64,000 nt of DNA from contig NZ_AP025592.1 of the NCBI RefSeq assembly GCF_023169965.1, positions 1,054,001 to 1,118,000 of the forward strand, given 5' to 3'. The translations under genes were made by a program, and so were the position numbers. This document shows, piece by piece, positions 36,032 to 43,931 of this stretch. The stretch comes from Anaeromyxobacter paludicola. Its GTDB lineage: Bacteria; Myxococcota; Myxococcia; Myxococcales; Anaeromyxobacteraceae. The notes under the pieces were generated by a model. It was not told the origin of the DNA, searched no databases, and worked only from the letters and a program-made list of their open reading frames with translations. Positions within the stretch are counted from its first letter, which is position 1. Each line of letters starts with the position of its first letter.

Positions 36032-37018
36032 TCACTCCTCCTCGCCCGCCGAGGGGCGCGCGCGTTCGGGCCCGCCGAGCTCCTCGAGCAGCGCTCGCCA
36101 GCGGGCGCGCTCGTCCGCCGGCGCGACCAGCGGGGCCAGCGCCTCGACCCGCGCCCTCAGCTCCTCGAGGAAGGCCGGCTCGCGCTCGGCGCGGTCGAGG
36201 AGCGCGGCCAGCGCCGCGGCATCGCCCACCGGGAAGTAGCCCGGGTAGTCCTCGCCGAGCAGTCCCAGCGAGCCTTCGATCCGGGTGGAGAGCACCGGCA
36301 CGCGGTTCGCGATCGCCTCGGTCACCACGTTGGCGCCGCCCTCCAGGCGCGAGGTCACGAGGAGGAGCCGGCTCCCGGCGAGCGTCCGGAGCGCCTCCCG
36401 CCGCGGGCGGTCTCCGAGCCACCGGTAGCGCGGCTCGGCCGCGGCGGCCTCGGCCGCGCGCGCGGCGTCGGCGGGGTCGAGCGCGGCGCCGAGGTGCACG
36501 AGCGAGACGCGCGACGACGCCGGCAGGCGGGACACCGCCCGCGCGGCGAGGAGCGGGTCCTTCACCTCCCGGAGGTGCGCCAGCAGGCAGACCCGGAACG
36601 CTCCCTCGGGCGGGGCGAGCGGCGCCACCGGGCGCGCCGACTGGTAGATGACCCGGACCTTGCCGCGCACCTCCTCCGGCAGCGCGCGCTCGGCGCGGGG
36701 CTGGAGCACCACCAGGCGAGACGCCAGCGCGAGCGAGCTCCGCGCCTCCGCGGAGGCGGGCAGGTCCTGGTAGAGGTCGGTCCCGGTGAGCGCGACCACC
36801 AGCGGCGCGCCGGACCGGGCCGCGCGGAAGGCGGCCGCGGCACCGTGGCTGCGCCGGGCGTGGAGGGCCACGAGCAGGTCGCAGGGCTCGCCCGCGTAAG
36901 CCGTGCCGAGCCGGACGCGGTGGCCGAGCGCGCGCAGGTGGCCGGCCCAGCGCAGGGCCGTGACCCGGTTCCCCTTGCGCGTGCCCTTCCCGGCGGGAGT
37001 GACGATGAGGATGTCCAA
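36032..37018 (-). CDS. senB: SenB-like selenosugar synthase (TIGR04348 glycosyltransferase)
   Basis: 328 residues, GT-B glycosyltransferase fold. The N-terminus DILIVTPAGKGTRKGNRVTA, then CDLLVALHARRS, VALTGTDLYQDL, LVVLQPRAE and KVRVIYQSA match what I remember of SenB, which joins selenophosphate and UDP-sugar to a selenosugar in selenoneine synthesis. SRLEGGANVVTEAI is the C-terminal sugar-nucleotide motif. The start is TTG 37018 with a weak ribosome site; it is the only start fitting the family. senA and senC (SelD-like) are not nearby, so the product may differ. It is followed by an aldo/keto reductase. Confidence 0.82.
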   Translation of the reverse strand: MDILIVTPAGKGTRKGNRVTALRWAGHLRALGHRVRLGTAYAGEPCDLLVALHARRSHGAAAAFRAARSGAPLVVALTGTDLYQDLPASAEARSSLALASRLVVLQPRAERALPEEVRGKVRVIYQSARPVAPLAPPEGAFRVCLLAHLREVKDPLLAARAVSRLPASSRVSLVHLGAALDPADAARAAEAAAAEPRYRWLGDRPRREALRTLAGSRLLLVTSRLEGGANVVTEAIANRVPVLSTRIEGSLGLLGEDYPGYFPVGDAAALAALLDRAEREPAFLEELRARVEALAPLVAPADERARWRALLEELGGPERARPSAGEEE

Positions 37019-37123
37019 GGGGGAGAGGGTCTACCTTCGCCCCCGGGCGGGGGCAAGGGCGCGCTCGCGCGCAACGCCCCATGTGGCTCGGGTGCCGTGG
37101 GCTGGAGAGGCCCTTAAGCGTTA

Positions 37124-37137
37124 TTGATGCGTATCAA
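37124..37137. promoter_or_regulatory. Perfect FNR-type operator
   Basis: TTGATGCGTATCAA is an exact TTGAT-N4-ATCAA palindrome, the consensus for FNR/Anr/Dnr-type CRP-family regulators. It sits between the divergent SenB-like gene and the proline-rich repeat gene, 107 bases from the first and across the ATG of the second. Which gene it controls is unresolved. Confidence 0.6.
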
Positions 37138-37522
37138 TCCACGCGACGGTTCGGGCAGAGGTCGTCTGGCGGTGCTCTCGACGTTGGCGGCGGGGACGCT
37201 CGCGGCCACCGCGTGGTCCACCCTGGCGGCGGCGCGCGCGCAGGCGGTGCAGGTGGCGCCGGCGGCGGTGCTGGCGCTCTCGCCCGGCGGCACGGGCGAG
37301 CCGGGCGCGTGCCCCTCGCTGCCGCCGGGTCACCCGCCCATCGGCAGCCTCCTGCCGCCCGGTCACCCGCCGATCGGCGGCGCCCCGGAGGACGAGCCGA
37401 CCGCCCTTCCGCCGGGCCACCCGCCGATCGGCCCCCGCGGCTCGACGCCGCACGCGCTGCCGCCCGCCGGCGGCGATCGCGGCCGCGCGCTCTTCGAGGA
37501 GCCGGCGCTCCGCGACATCTGA
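37127..37522 (+). CDS. Exported proline-rich protein with LPPGHPPIG repeats
   Basis: 131 residues from ATG 37127. A basic N-terminus and hydrophobic stretch (about 15-40) look like a signal peptide or anchor ending in ARAQA. The mature part has one Cys (GACPSLPPGHPPIG) and three copies of LPPGHPPIG, spaced 15 and 22 residues apart. The His in each repeat could bind metal or haem, but this is speculation. The ATG lies inside an FNR-type box, so a later GTG at 37172 (AGAGG upstream) is an alternative start, though it shortens the signal peptide. Unknown family. Confidence 0.6.
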   Translation: MRINPRDGSGRGRLAVLSTLAAGTLAATAWSTLAAARAQAVQVAPAAVLALSPGGTGEPGACPSLPPGHPPIGSLLPPGHPPIGGAPEDEPTALPPGHPPIGPRGSTPHALPPAGGDRGRALFEEPALRDI

Positions 37523-37530
37523 CGGCCCCG

Positions 37531-37779
37531 CTACATCACGCCCCACTGCCGGACGAACTCCAGGAAGACCTGGTACTCGCCGTCGGCGTAGCCGCGCGCC
37601 CGGAGGAGGTCCTTCGCGTCGGCCGCGCCGAGGTCGGCCGACTCGGCGACCAGGCGCCGGCGCTCCCGCCGGAGGCGGAAGCCGGCCGACCCGAGCGCCG
37701 CCGCGAGCCCCTCCACCCGCGCCGCGCGGCCGGGGCTCCCGTCGAGCGCCGCGGTGATCCGGACGAGGTGGTCCACCAT
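37531..37779 (-). CDS. Small protein coupled to the YeiH-type exporter
   Basis: 82 residues, soluble, basic in the middle (RLRRERRRLVAES) and ending EYQVFLEFVRQWGVM. Its ATG shares one base with the exporter stop (TGATG), so it is translated with it. The N-terminal half MVDHLVRITAALDGSPGRAARVEGL could form a ferredoxin-like regulatory fold, but I see no motif that fixes this. No family recognised. Confidence 0.6.
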   Translation of the reverse strand: MVDHLVRITAALDGSPGRAARVEGLAAALGSAGFRLRRERRRLVAESADLGAADAKDLLRARGYADGEYQVFLEFVRQWGVM

Positions 37780-39182
37780 CACTTCACCCCGAGCCAGTAG
37801 CTCGCGAAGACCGAGTTCGAGAGCCAGTAGCCGAGGGGCACGTTCACGGCGACGCCCACGGCGAACGCGGCGAGCGGCCGCCACCCGAACGACTTCAGCT
37901 CCCGGAACCGGGTGGTGAGGCCGATGCTGAGGAAGGTGAAGGTGAAGGCCCAGCCGCGGAGCGACTTGAGCGGCCCGATCGCCTCCTTGGCGTACTGCGC
38001 GCCCACCTTCGGCGCGAGCAGCGCGAGGGTCACCGTGACCGCGAGGGAGGCGGCCAGGAACCCGAGCACGAACTTGGGGAAGCGGCGCCAGACCTCGCCC
38101 ACCGCCACCCGCTCGCGCTCGCCGCCCGGGGTGGCGCGGCGCTCCCAGCGGGTGATGGAGAGGAACGCCACCACCACCGCCCAGACGCCCACGAACATGT
38201 CGCGGCCCACCACCTTCATGAGCGTGAAGGTCTTGATGGCCCGCTCGTCGCCCACGGCCGAGGCGGCGGCGAACCCGGCGGCGTCGGCGAACTCCGAGGT
38301 GCCGATCCAGGCGCCGGTCGGCCCCGCGGCCATGCCGAGGTGGCGCGCCCAGGCCGGCAGGGCGAAGATCATCGCCACCGCCCACACGATCACCATCGAG
38401 ATGGCCACCGAGACGTGCTCCTTCTCGGCGCGGCAGGCGCCGCCGATGGCGATGGCGCCCGACACCCCGCAGATCGAGCCGCCCGCCCCGAGGCAGGCGC
38501 CGAGGCGGGGATCGAGGCCGAAGAGGCGCGTGGCGGCGAGGTGGATGGTGACGAAGGTGACGAGGGAGACGATGGAGGCCTGCGCGATGGCGAGCGGCCC
38601 GGCCTGCAGGATCACCGTGAACGGCAGGGTCGCGCCCATGAGCACGATGCCGGTCTTCACGTAGAACTCGGTCCGCAGCGCGGCGTGGAGGAAGCGCGGC
38701 AGCGGCGCCAGGTTCCCGATGAGGAGCCCCACCAGCAGCGCCAGGAGCGGCGTCTCGAGCTGCAGGCCCTTGAGGGTGGCGTTCGAGCCGAGCACCGTCA
38801 CCACGAGCGCGAGCAGGAAGAGCACCGCGAAGCCGGCGGCGAAGGCGCGGACCGGCCAGCCCATCACCCGCCCGGCGACGGCGAAGGTGGCGAGGAAGAG
38901 CGCGAAGAGCGAGACGAGCCCGCGCGGATCCGCGAGGAGCCCGGCGAGCACCTTGCCCGGCGCGCCCGACCAGCCGGGGACCGAGACCGCCGCGAGGCCG
39001 AAGAAGCGGGAGCCGGCGAAGAAGGTGAGCGTGGCCGCGAGGACCAGGCCGAGCGCGATGGCCATGGCCCAGGTGTCCTCGCGGGCGAGCAAGGGGAGGC
39101 CGTTGGGGGGCACCGCGCGGCGGCGCGCCTGGGGGGCTTCGCGCGGGGCGGTCGTGGCGGGGAGGGCGGCTTCGATCGACAT
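37779..39182 (-). CDS. YeiH-type putative sulfate exporter (UPF0324)
   Basis: 467 residues with about 11 membrane helices after a 40-residue Arg/Pro-rich cytoplasmic N-terminus. LLALLVGLLIGN, KTGIVLMGATLPF, the signature GAGGSICGVSGAIAI and ISMVIVWAVAMIFALP identify the Cons_hypoth698/YeiH family. Relatives have been linked to sulfate or sulfonate export, but the substrate is not firmly known. The gene follows the Mec/MoeZ sulfur-transfer pair on the same strand across an 82-base gap with an operator-like palindrome. Confidence 0.9.
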   Translation of the reverse strand: MSIEAALPATTAPREAPQARRRAVPPNGLPLLAREDTWAMAIALGLVLAATLTFFAGSRFFGLAAVSVPGWSGAPGKVLAGLLADPRGLVSLFALFLATFAVAGRVMGWPVRAFAAGFAVLFLLALVVTVLGSNATLKGLQLETPLLALLVGLLIGNLAPLPRFLHAALRTEFYVKTGIVLMGATLPFTVILQAGPLAIAQASIVSLVTFVTIHLAATRLFGLDPRLGACLGAGGSICGVSGAIAIGGACRAEKEHVSVAISMVIVWAVAMIFALPAWARHLGMAAGPTGAWIGTSEFADAAGFAAASAVGDERAIKTFTLMKVVGRDMFVGVWAVVVAFLSITRWERRATPGGERERVAVGEVWRRFPKFVLGFLAASLAVTVTLALLAPKVGAQYAKEAIGPLKSLRGWAFTFTFLSIGLTTRFRELKSFGWRPLAAFAVGVAVNVPLGYWLSNSVFASYWLGVK

Positions 39183-39235
39183 GGGCGGACTCCGGAGCGG
39201 CGAGGTGCTGACGCCCGGAATCCTAGATACTGGAC

Positions 39236-39247
39236 GACCGTCCGGTC
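39236..39247. promoter_or_regulatory. TetR-type operator-like inverted repeat
   Basis: GACCG-TC-CGGTC, 53 bases before the exporter ATG. GACCG/CGGTC arms are common in TetR-family operators. The DNA around it is AT-richer (ATTTTTATCC), as expected for a promoter. No TetR gene is adjacent. Confidence 0.4.
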
Positions 39248-39264
39248 AAGCGGACAACAGATTT

Positions 39265-39717
39265 TTATCCGCTATACCGGATGGAGCCCTCCGCGAAGCC
39301 CCCCTCCACCGGGACGAAGCGCCGGATCTCGACCACCCGGCCGGCGCGCAGGCCGAGGACGAGCTGCTCCGCGCCGGGGATGGCCTCGACGCCGTCCGGG
39401 GCCGCCCCCTCGCGATCCCGGGCCGAGAGGACCGCCGGCGCGTCCACGTGGGAGTGCCAGACCGCCACCACCTGCCCGCCGCCAGCGCGCAACCGCTTCG
39501 CGAGCCGGAGGTGCGCCAGCGGATCGATCGTGAAGGCGTCGGGCTCGGGTGAGACGTTCGGCAGCGGCACGGCGGCGAGCGGGCCACCCTCCCCCTCTCG
39601 AACCACGAAGCCGCACCGCTCCCGGTCCGGGGTCTCCTCGCAGAGCCGCGCCAGCTCGGCGAGGAGCGGCGCCGGGTACGCGCCCGCCGCCGGGGGGAGC
39701 TCGCGCCGGGGCGCCAC
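39265..39717 (-). CDS. JAMM/Mec-type metalloprotease
   Basis: 150 residues, MPN/JAMM fold. The zinc motif is H-S-H-x7-S-x2-D (WHSHVDAPAVLSARD, His88, His90, Ser98, Asp101) with the catalytic Glu33 in DRERCGFVV. In Actinobacteria, Mec cleaves cysteine from the C-terminus of the sulfur carrier CysO. Here it starts three bases after the MoeZ-like gene, so a similar carrier-dependent cysteine or thio-transfer pathway is likely. No carrier or CysM gene is in the window. Confidence 0.88.
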   Translation of the reverse strand: MAPRRELPPAAGAYPAPLLAELARLCEETPDRERCGFVVREGEGGPLAAVPLPNVSPEPDAFTIDPLAHLRLAKRLRAGGGQVVAVWHSHVDAPAVLSARDREGAAPDGVEAIPGAEQLVLGLRAGRVVEIRRFVPVEGGFAEGSIRYSG

Positions 39718-39720
39718 GCG

Positions 39721-40878
39721 CTAGTACCGGGGCAGCGAGGGATCGACCTCGTCCGCCCAGCGCAGGATGCCGCCCGCGAGGCTCGCCACCCGCGCGAAGC
39801 CGGCGGCCTGGAGCTGGCGCACCGCCCGCGCGCTCCGCACGCCGCTGCGGCAGTACACGACCGTCTCCCGCTCCGGATCCAGCCCGGCGAGCTCCTCCGC
39901 CAGCCGCGACAGCGGCGCGAGCCTCGCCCCCTCGATCCGGCAGAGCTCCCACTCGCGCGCCTCCCGGACGTCGAGCAGCACGGGCGCGTCGCCCCGGCGG
40001 CGGCGCGCGTCGAGCTCGCGCGGCGCGATCTCCGGCACCGGCCCCGCCGGCTCGCCCCGGGTCCCGCAGAACTGCTCGTAGTCCACGAGCGCCCGGAGCT
40101 CGCGGGTGCCGCAGGCCGGGCAGCGCGGGTCGGGCCGCAGCTTCACGGCGCGGAACTGCATCCCGAGCGCGTCCACCAGCAGGAGCCGCCCGACCAGCCC
40201 CGGCAGGCCGAGCACGAGCTTCACCGCCTCGGTCGCCTGGATCACCCCGACCAGCCCCGGCAGCACCCCGAGCACCCCGCCCTCGGCGCAGGACGGCACG
40301 GCCCCGGGCGGCGGCGGCTCGGGGTAGAGGCAGCGGTAGCACGGCCCGCCCGCGGCGCAGAGGACGGTGGCCTGCCCCTCGAAGCGGTAGACCGAGCCGT
40401 AGACGTTCGGCTTGCCGAGGAGGACGCAGGCGTCGTTGACGAGATAGCGGGTGGCGAAGTTGTCGGTGCCGTCCACCACGAGGTCGTACCGGCCGAGGAG
40501 GTCGAGCGCGTTCTCGGAGGTGAGGCGGGCCTCGTGCAGCTCCAGGCGGACGTGCGGGTTCACGTCGGAGAGCCGGTCGCGCGCGGACTGGGCCTTGGGG
40601 CGGCCGATGTCGCGGGTGCCGTGGAGCACCTGGCGCTGGAGGTTGGTGACGTCCACCGCGTCGAACTCGACGAGGCCGAGCGTGCCCACGCCGGCGGCGG
40701 CGAGGTAGAGGCCGATGGGCGACCCGAGCCCGCCCGCGCCGACCATCAGCACCCGCGCCGCCTTGAGCCGGCGCTGCCCCTCGAGCCCCACCTCGGGGAG
40801 CGTGAGGTGGCGGCTGTAGCGGAGGCGCTCCTCCGGCGTGAGCGGCGGCAGCTGGGAGGGGTCGAGGCCGATCGGCAT
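39721..40878 (-). CDS. moeZ: MoeB/ThiF-type adenylyltransferase with rhodanese domain (MoeZ-like)
   Basis: 385 residues from ATG 40878. The E1-like domain has the nucleotide loop VGAGGLGSP, NLQRQVLHGT, DGTDNFATRY and two zinc CxxC pairs (CYRC, CPAC). A rhodanese domain (about 285-385) has the active loop CRSGVRSA. MoeZ adenylates and then thiolates the C-terminal Gly-Gly of small sulfur carriers such as MoaD, ThiS or CysO. It is coupled to the Mec-type protease. An upstream ATG at 41004 would add 42 unconserved residues and is not used here. Confidence 0.92.
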   Translation of the reverse strand: MPIGLDPSQLPPLTPEERLRYSRHLTLPEVGLEGQRRLKAARVLMVGAGGLGSPIGLYLAAAGVGTLGLVEFDAVDVTNLQRQVLHGTRDIGRPKAQSARDRLSDVNPHVRLELHEARLTSENALDLLGRYDLVVDGTDNFATRYLVNDACVLLGKPNVYGSVYRFEGQATVLCAAGGPCYRCLYPEPPPPGAVPSCAEGGVLGVLPGLVGVIQATEAVKLVLGLPGLVGRLLLVDALGMQFRAVKLRPDPRCPACGTRELRALVDYEQFCGTRGEPAGPVPEIAPRELDARRRRGDAPVLLDVREAREWELCRIEGARLAPLSRLAEELAGLDPERETVVYCRSGVRSARAVRQLQAAGFARVASLAGGILRWADEVDPSLPRY

Positions 40879-41068
40879 GAGGTTCGTCTTGTAAGCGGAG
40901 CGCCGCCTGCCGGGCCAGCCCATCTCGCCCCGGTGGGGTGCGCGGCGGGTGGGTCGGCGAGGCTCCTGGCGCGGCGTGGACCGATCTCTTACCCCGGCAA
41001 CCACGCGAGATCACGCGCTCTCGTGCTGGCCTGTGCCATGCAACAACGACACGCGACAAGGGGAACGC

Positions 41069-41383
41069 ATGCGGACACTGCGTTGGATGGTTCCGTGGTT
41101 GGCGCTCCTGGCCGCGACGGCCTGCGGCGAGACGTCGTCTCAGCTCCCGAGCGAGGCGCAGGTCCTCTCGGACGCGCGCGCCGAGTGGGGGGGGCGCGTC
41201 GGCATCACCGGCATGAGCCTCGAGTGGATCCGGGCGGACCCCGCGGACGACGCGGTCGCCTACGCCCGGCTCAAGCTCGAGGGGCCCGGGGTCCACGATC
41301 TCGCGCGCTTGCACGTCACCTACGCCCGGACCCTCGAAGGGTGGCGCGCCTCCCGCCTGCGCATCCGCGAGCTGCGCGACTGA
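41069..41383 (+). CDS. Small lipoprotein
   Basis: 104 residues from ATG 41069 with AAGGGGA upstream. A hydrophobic signal LRWMVPWLALLAATAC gives a somewhat loose lipobox (ATAC, Cys about 19). The mature part SLEWIRADPADDAVAYARLKLEGPG and LHVTYARTLEGWRASRLRI (in segments) is beta-rich. No family recognised. The upstream open frame belongs to the promoter region. Confidence 0.7.
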   Translation: MRTLRWMVPWLALLAATACGETSSQLPSEAQVLSDARAEWGGRVGITGMSLEWIRADPADDAVAYARLKLEGPGVHDLARLHVTYARTLEGWRASRLRIRELRD

Positions 41384-41496
41384 GGTTTCGAGCGCCCGGG
41401 CGCCCCATCGCGCCGCCGCCGGGCAGGCGATCGCGCGGTACCGTGACAAACCCGTGACACGACGCGTGCGAGACTCCGCCGCGCCGCGCACACACC

Positions 41497-43287
41497 ATGA
41501 TCCCTCGCCTGCCCATCTCCCGCTTCGCCGCTCGCACCGTCCCCGCCCTGCTCGCCCACACATCCGCCCGGGTCCCTGGGCGGACGTTCATGCGCTTCCT
41601 CGATCCCGCCACCCCGGGCGCGCCGCCGCGGGAGCTGACCTTCGAGGGCTTCCGCGCGCAGGTCTGCCGCGCCGCCGCCTGGCTCGGGGCGCGGGGCGTC
41701 CGCGCGGGCGACCGGGTCCTGCTCCTCGCCGAGAACGCGCCCGAGTGGCAGGCGGTCGCCGTGGCCACGCAGCTCCTCCGCGCCGAGCCGGCCGCGCTCT
41801 TCGCCAGCCTGGGCGCGCCCCAGGCCGAGGAGATCGCCCGCCGGGTCCGGCCGCGGATCGTCTACGTCTCGGGCGAGGCGCAGTGGTCGAAGCTCGCCCC
41901 GGCGGCGGCCGACCTCGCGGCGGCCGGGCTCACCGCGGTGCTCGCGCAGGCGCCGCTCCCCCCGGCCTCCGTCCCCGCCGGCGTGGCGCTCGCGGCGGTG
42001 CCGGAGGCGCTCGCGCCGGGGGCCCCGGCCCTCTCCCTCGCCGAGTTCGAGGCGCGGGCCGCGGCCGTCGGCCAGGAGGACCCGTTCCTCCTCCTCTTCA
42101 CGAGCGGCACCACCGGGCGGCAGAAGGGCGTGCGGCTCCCGCAGCGCACCATCTGCCACGCCATCGACGGCGGCGCGGCCGCGGTCGGCGTGGGCGAGGA
42201 CGACCTCGGCCTGCACCTCCTCCCCTTCGGCCACGTCGCCGGGCACGACCAGTGGATGCTCGCCCTCGGCCAGGGGCACGGGCTCGTCATGATCGCCCGC
42301 CGCGAGGACCTGCCGCGCGCGCTGACCTTCGGCCCGACCTACCTCTTCTCGGTCCCGCTCGTGTACGAGCGCGTCCGCCAGCAGGTGCTCGAGAACCTCG
42401 CCCGGCAGCCGGCGCCGCTGCGTCGCCTGCTCACGGCCGCGATCGAGGCCGCGGCCCGGCGGGCGGTGGACGGCACGCGGACCCTCCGCGATCGCGCCCT
42501 CGCCGGCCTGGCCCGCCGCCTCGTCGGCCGCAAGCTCCGGGCCGCGCTCGGCGGCCGGGTGCGGGGCCTCTTCTCCGGCGGCGCGCCCGCCTCCGAGGCG
42601 CTGTTCCGGTTCTACGAGGGGCTCGGGCTCCCCTTCGTCGAGCTCTACGGGATGAGCGAGACGGCCGGCCTCATCTCCTCGAACCTGTTCCACGGCCGGC
42701 GCGCGCCCAAGGAGGCGGGGCTCGTCACGCCCGACCACGAGATCCGCTTCTCCGAGGACGGCGAGATGCTGGTCCGCGGGCCGCTCCTCTTCTCGGGTTA
42801 CCTCGATCCGGCCGACGGCGAGGGCTGCTACACCGACGACGGGTTCTTCCGGACCGGCGACCGCGCGCGGCTCGGCGACGACGGGCTGCTCCGCGTGGAG
42901 GGGCGCAAGAAGCACCTCCTCGTGCTCTCCACCGGCAAGAAGATCGCGCCCGAGCCGGTGGAGACCGCCATCGCCTCCGCCCAGCCGTTCCAGGGGGCCG
43001 TGCTGCTCGGCGAGGGTCGCCCCTTCGTCGCGGCGGCGGTCTTCGTGGCGAAGGAGGAGCTCGCCCGGCTGGCGGAGCTCGGCAAGAACGCCGCGGAGGA
43101 GCTGCTCCCGCGCGCCCGCGAGGCGCTCGAGGCCTTCTCCGAGTACGAGAAGCCGAAGCGGCTGCTCGTCATCCCGGGCGCGCCGGCCGATCACCCGTCC
43201 CTCGTGACCCCTACCCTGAAGGTCCGGCGCGAGGCGCTCCTATCCCTCCTGGGATCCGAGGTGGCAGCCCTCTACGGGCCGACGTAG
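41497..43287 (+). CDS. Long-chain acyl-CoA synthetase (AMP-binding)
   Basis: 596 residues of the ANL superfamily. The phosphate loop is FTSGTTGRQKGVRLP (A3), YGMSETAGL is A5, FRTGDRARLGDDGLLRVEGRKK covers A7-A8 and STGKKIAPEPVE holds the A10 catalytic Lys. Length and layout match FadD15-type long-chain synthetases, activating fatty acids for lipid synthesis or beta-oxidation. Closest in style to AMP-dependent synthetases with the GFKY-less A8 motif. Monocistronic. Confidence 0.92.
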   Translation: MIPRLPISRFAARTVPALLAHTSARVPGRTFMRFLDPATPGAPPRELTFEGFRAQVCRAAAWLGARGVRAGDRVLLLAENAPEWQAVAVATQLLRAEPAALFASLGAPQAEEIARRVRPRIVYVSGEAQWSKLAPAAADLAAAGLTAVLAQAPLPPASVPAGVALAAVPEALAPGAPALSLAEFEARAAAVGQEDPFLLLFTSGTTGRQKGVRLPQRTICHAIDGGAAAVGVGEDDLGLHLLPFGHVAGHDQWMLALGQGHGLVMIARREDLPRALTFGPTYLFSVPLVYERVRQQVLENLARQPAPLRRLLTAAIEAAARRAVDGTRTLRDRALAGLARRLVGRKLRAALGGRVRGLFSGGAPASEALFRFYEGLGLPFVELYGMSETAGLISSNLFHGRRAPKEAGLVTPDHEIRFSEDGEMLVRGPLLFSGYLDPADGEGCYTDDGFFRTGDRARLGDDGLLRVEGRKKHLLVLSTGKKIAPEPVETAIASAQPFQGAVLLGEGRPFVAAAVFVAKEELARLAELGKNAAEELLPRAREALEAFSEYEKPKRLLVIPGAPADHPSLVTPTLKVRREALLSLLGSEVAALYGPT

Positions 43288-43368
43288 CGGGGGTCGCGGC
43301 GCCCGCCCGACGCGGTTAGCACACCTCCTTCCACGAGGCGCCCGCGGGCGCCCAGAGGAGGAGCTCCC

Positions 43369-43914
43369 ATGGAGACCGGCCTGGAGTCGGTGGAGCGGGT
43401 CGATTTCGGCGCCCTGTCCCTGCAGGATGCGCTCGATCTCGCCATTCTGATGGAGGAGGAGGCGCGCGGCCGGTACGAGCTGTTCGCCCGCACGGTGGGC
43501 GGGCGGTACGCCGGCGACGCCTCCGAGATGTGCCGCATGATGGCCGGCAACGAGGCCAAGCACGGCGCCCAGCTGGCCGAGCGGCGGCAGGCGCTGTTCG
43601 GCGCCGCGCCGGCCCGGCTCTCGCCCGATCAGCTCGACGACGTGGAGGCGCCCGACCTGGGCCGGCCGCGGGTCTTCATGTCGGCCCGCCAGCTCATGCG
43701 GGTGGCGCTCGACTCCGAGCGCAAGGCGGAGGCGTTCTTCCGGTCGGCGCTCCCGCACGTCCGGGACCCCGGCGTGCGGGAGCTCTTCCTCGAGCTCGCG
43801 GCCGAGGAGAAGCGGCACCAGGTGCTCGTGGAGAGCTGGATCGAGCGGCTGCCGCGTGGCCCCGACCTCGAGGACGAGGACGCCGACGAGCCGGGCACCG
43901 ACCCGGGCAACTGA
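43369..43914 (+). CDS. Ferritin-like diiron protein (rubrerythrin-type, no rubredoxin domain)
   Basis: 181 residues forming a four-helix bundle. Iron-ligand candidates are Glu in LMEEEARGRYELF, Glu/His in MAGNEAKHG, Glu in DSERKAEAFFRSA and the ExxxxH of LAAEEKRHQ. This is the erythrin-like pattern involved in peroxide detoxification or iron handling. The acidic tail DLEDEDADEPGTD is not part of the fold. RBS GGAGG at 43359. It precedes a REC-EAL gene by 17 bases, suggesting co-expression. Confidence 0.87.
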   Translation: METGLESVERVDFGALSLQDALDLAILMEEEARGRYELFARTVGGRYAGDASEMCRMMAGNEAKHGAQLAERRQALFGAAPARLSPDQLDDVEAPDLGRPRVFMSARQLMRVALDSERKAEAFFRSALPHVRDPGVRELFLELAAEEKRHQVLVESWIERLPRGPDLEDEDADEPGTDPGN

Positions 43915-43931
43915 CGCGCCAGAGGTGACGA

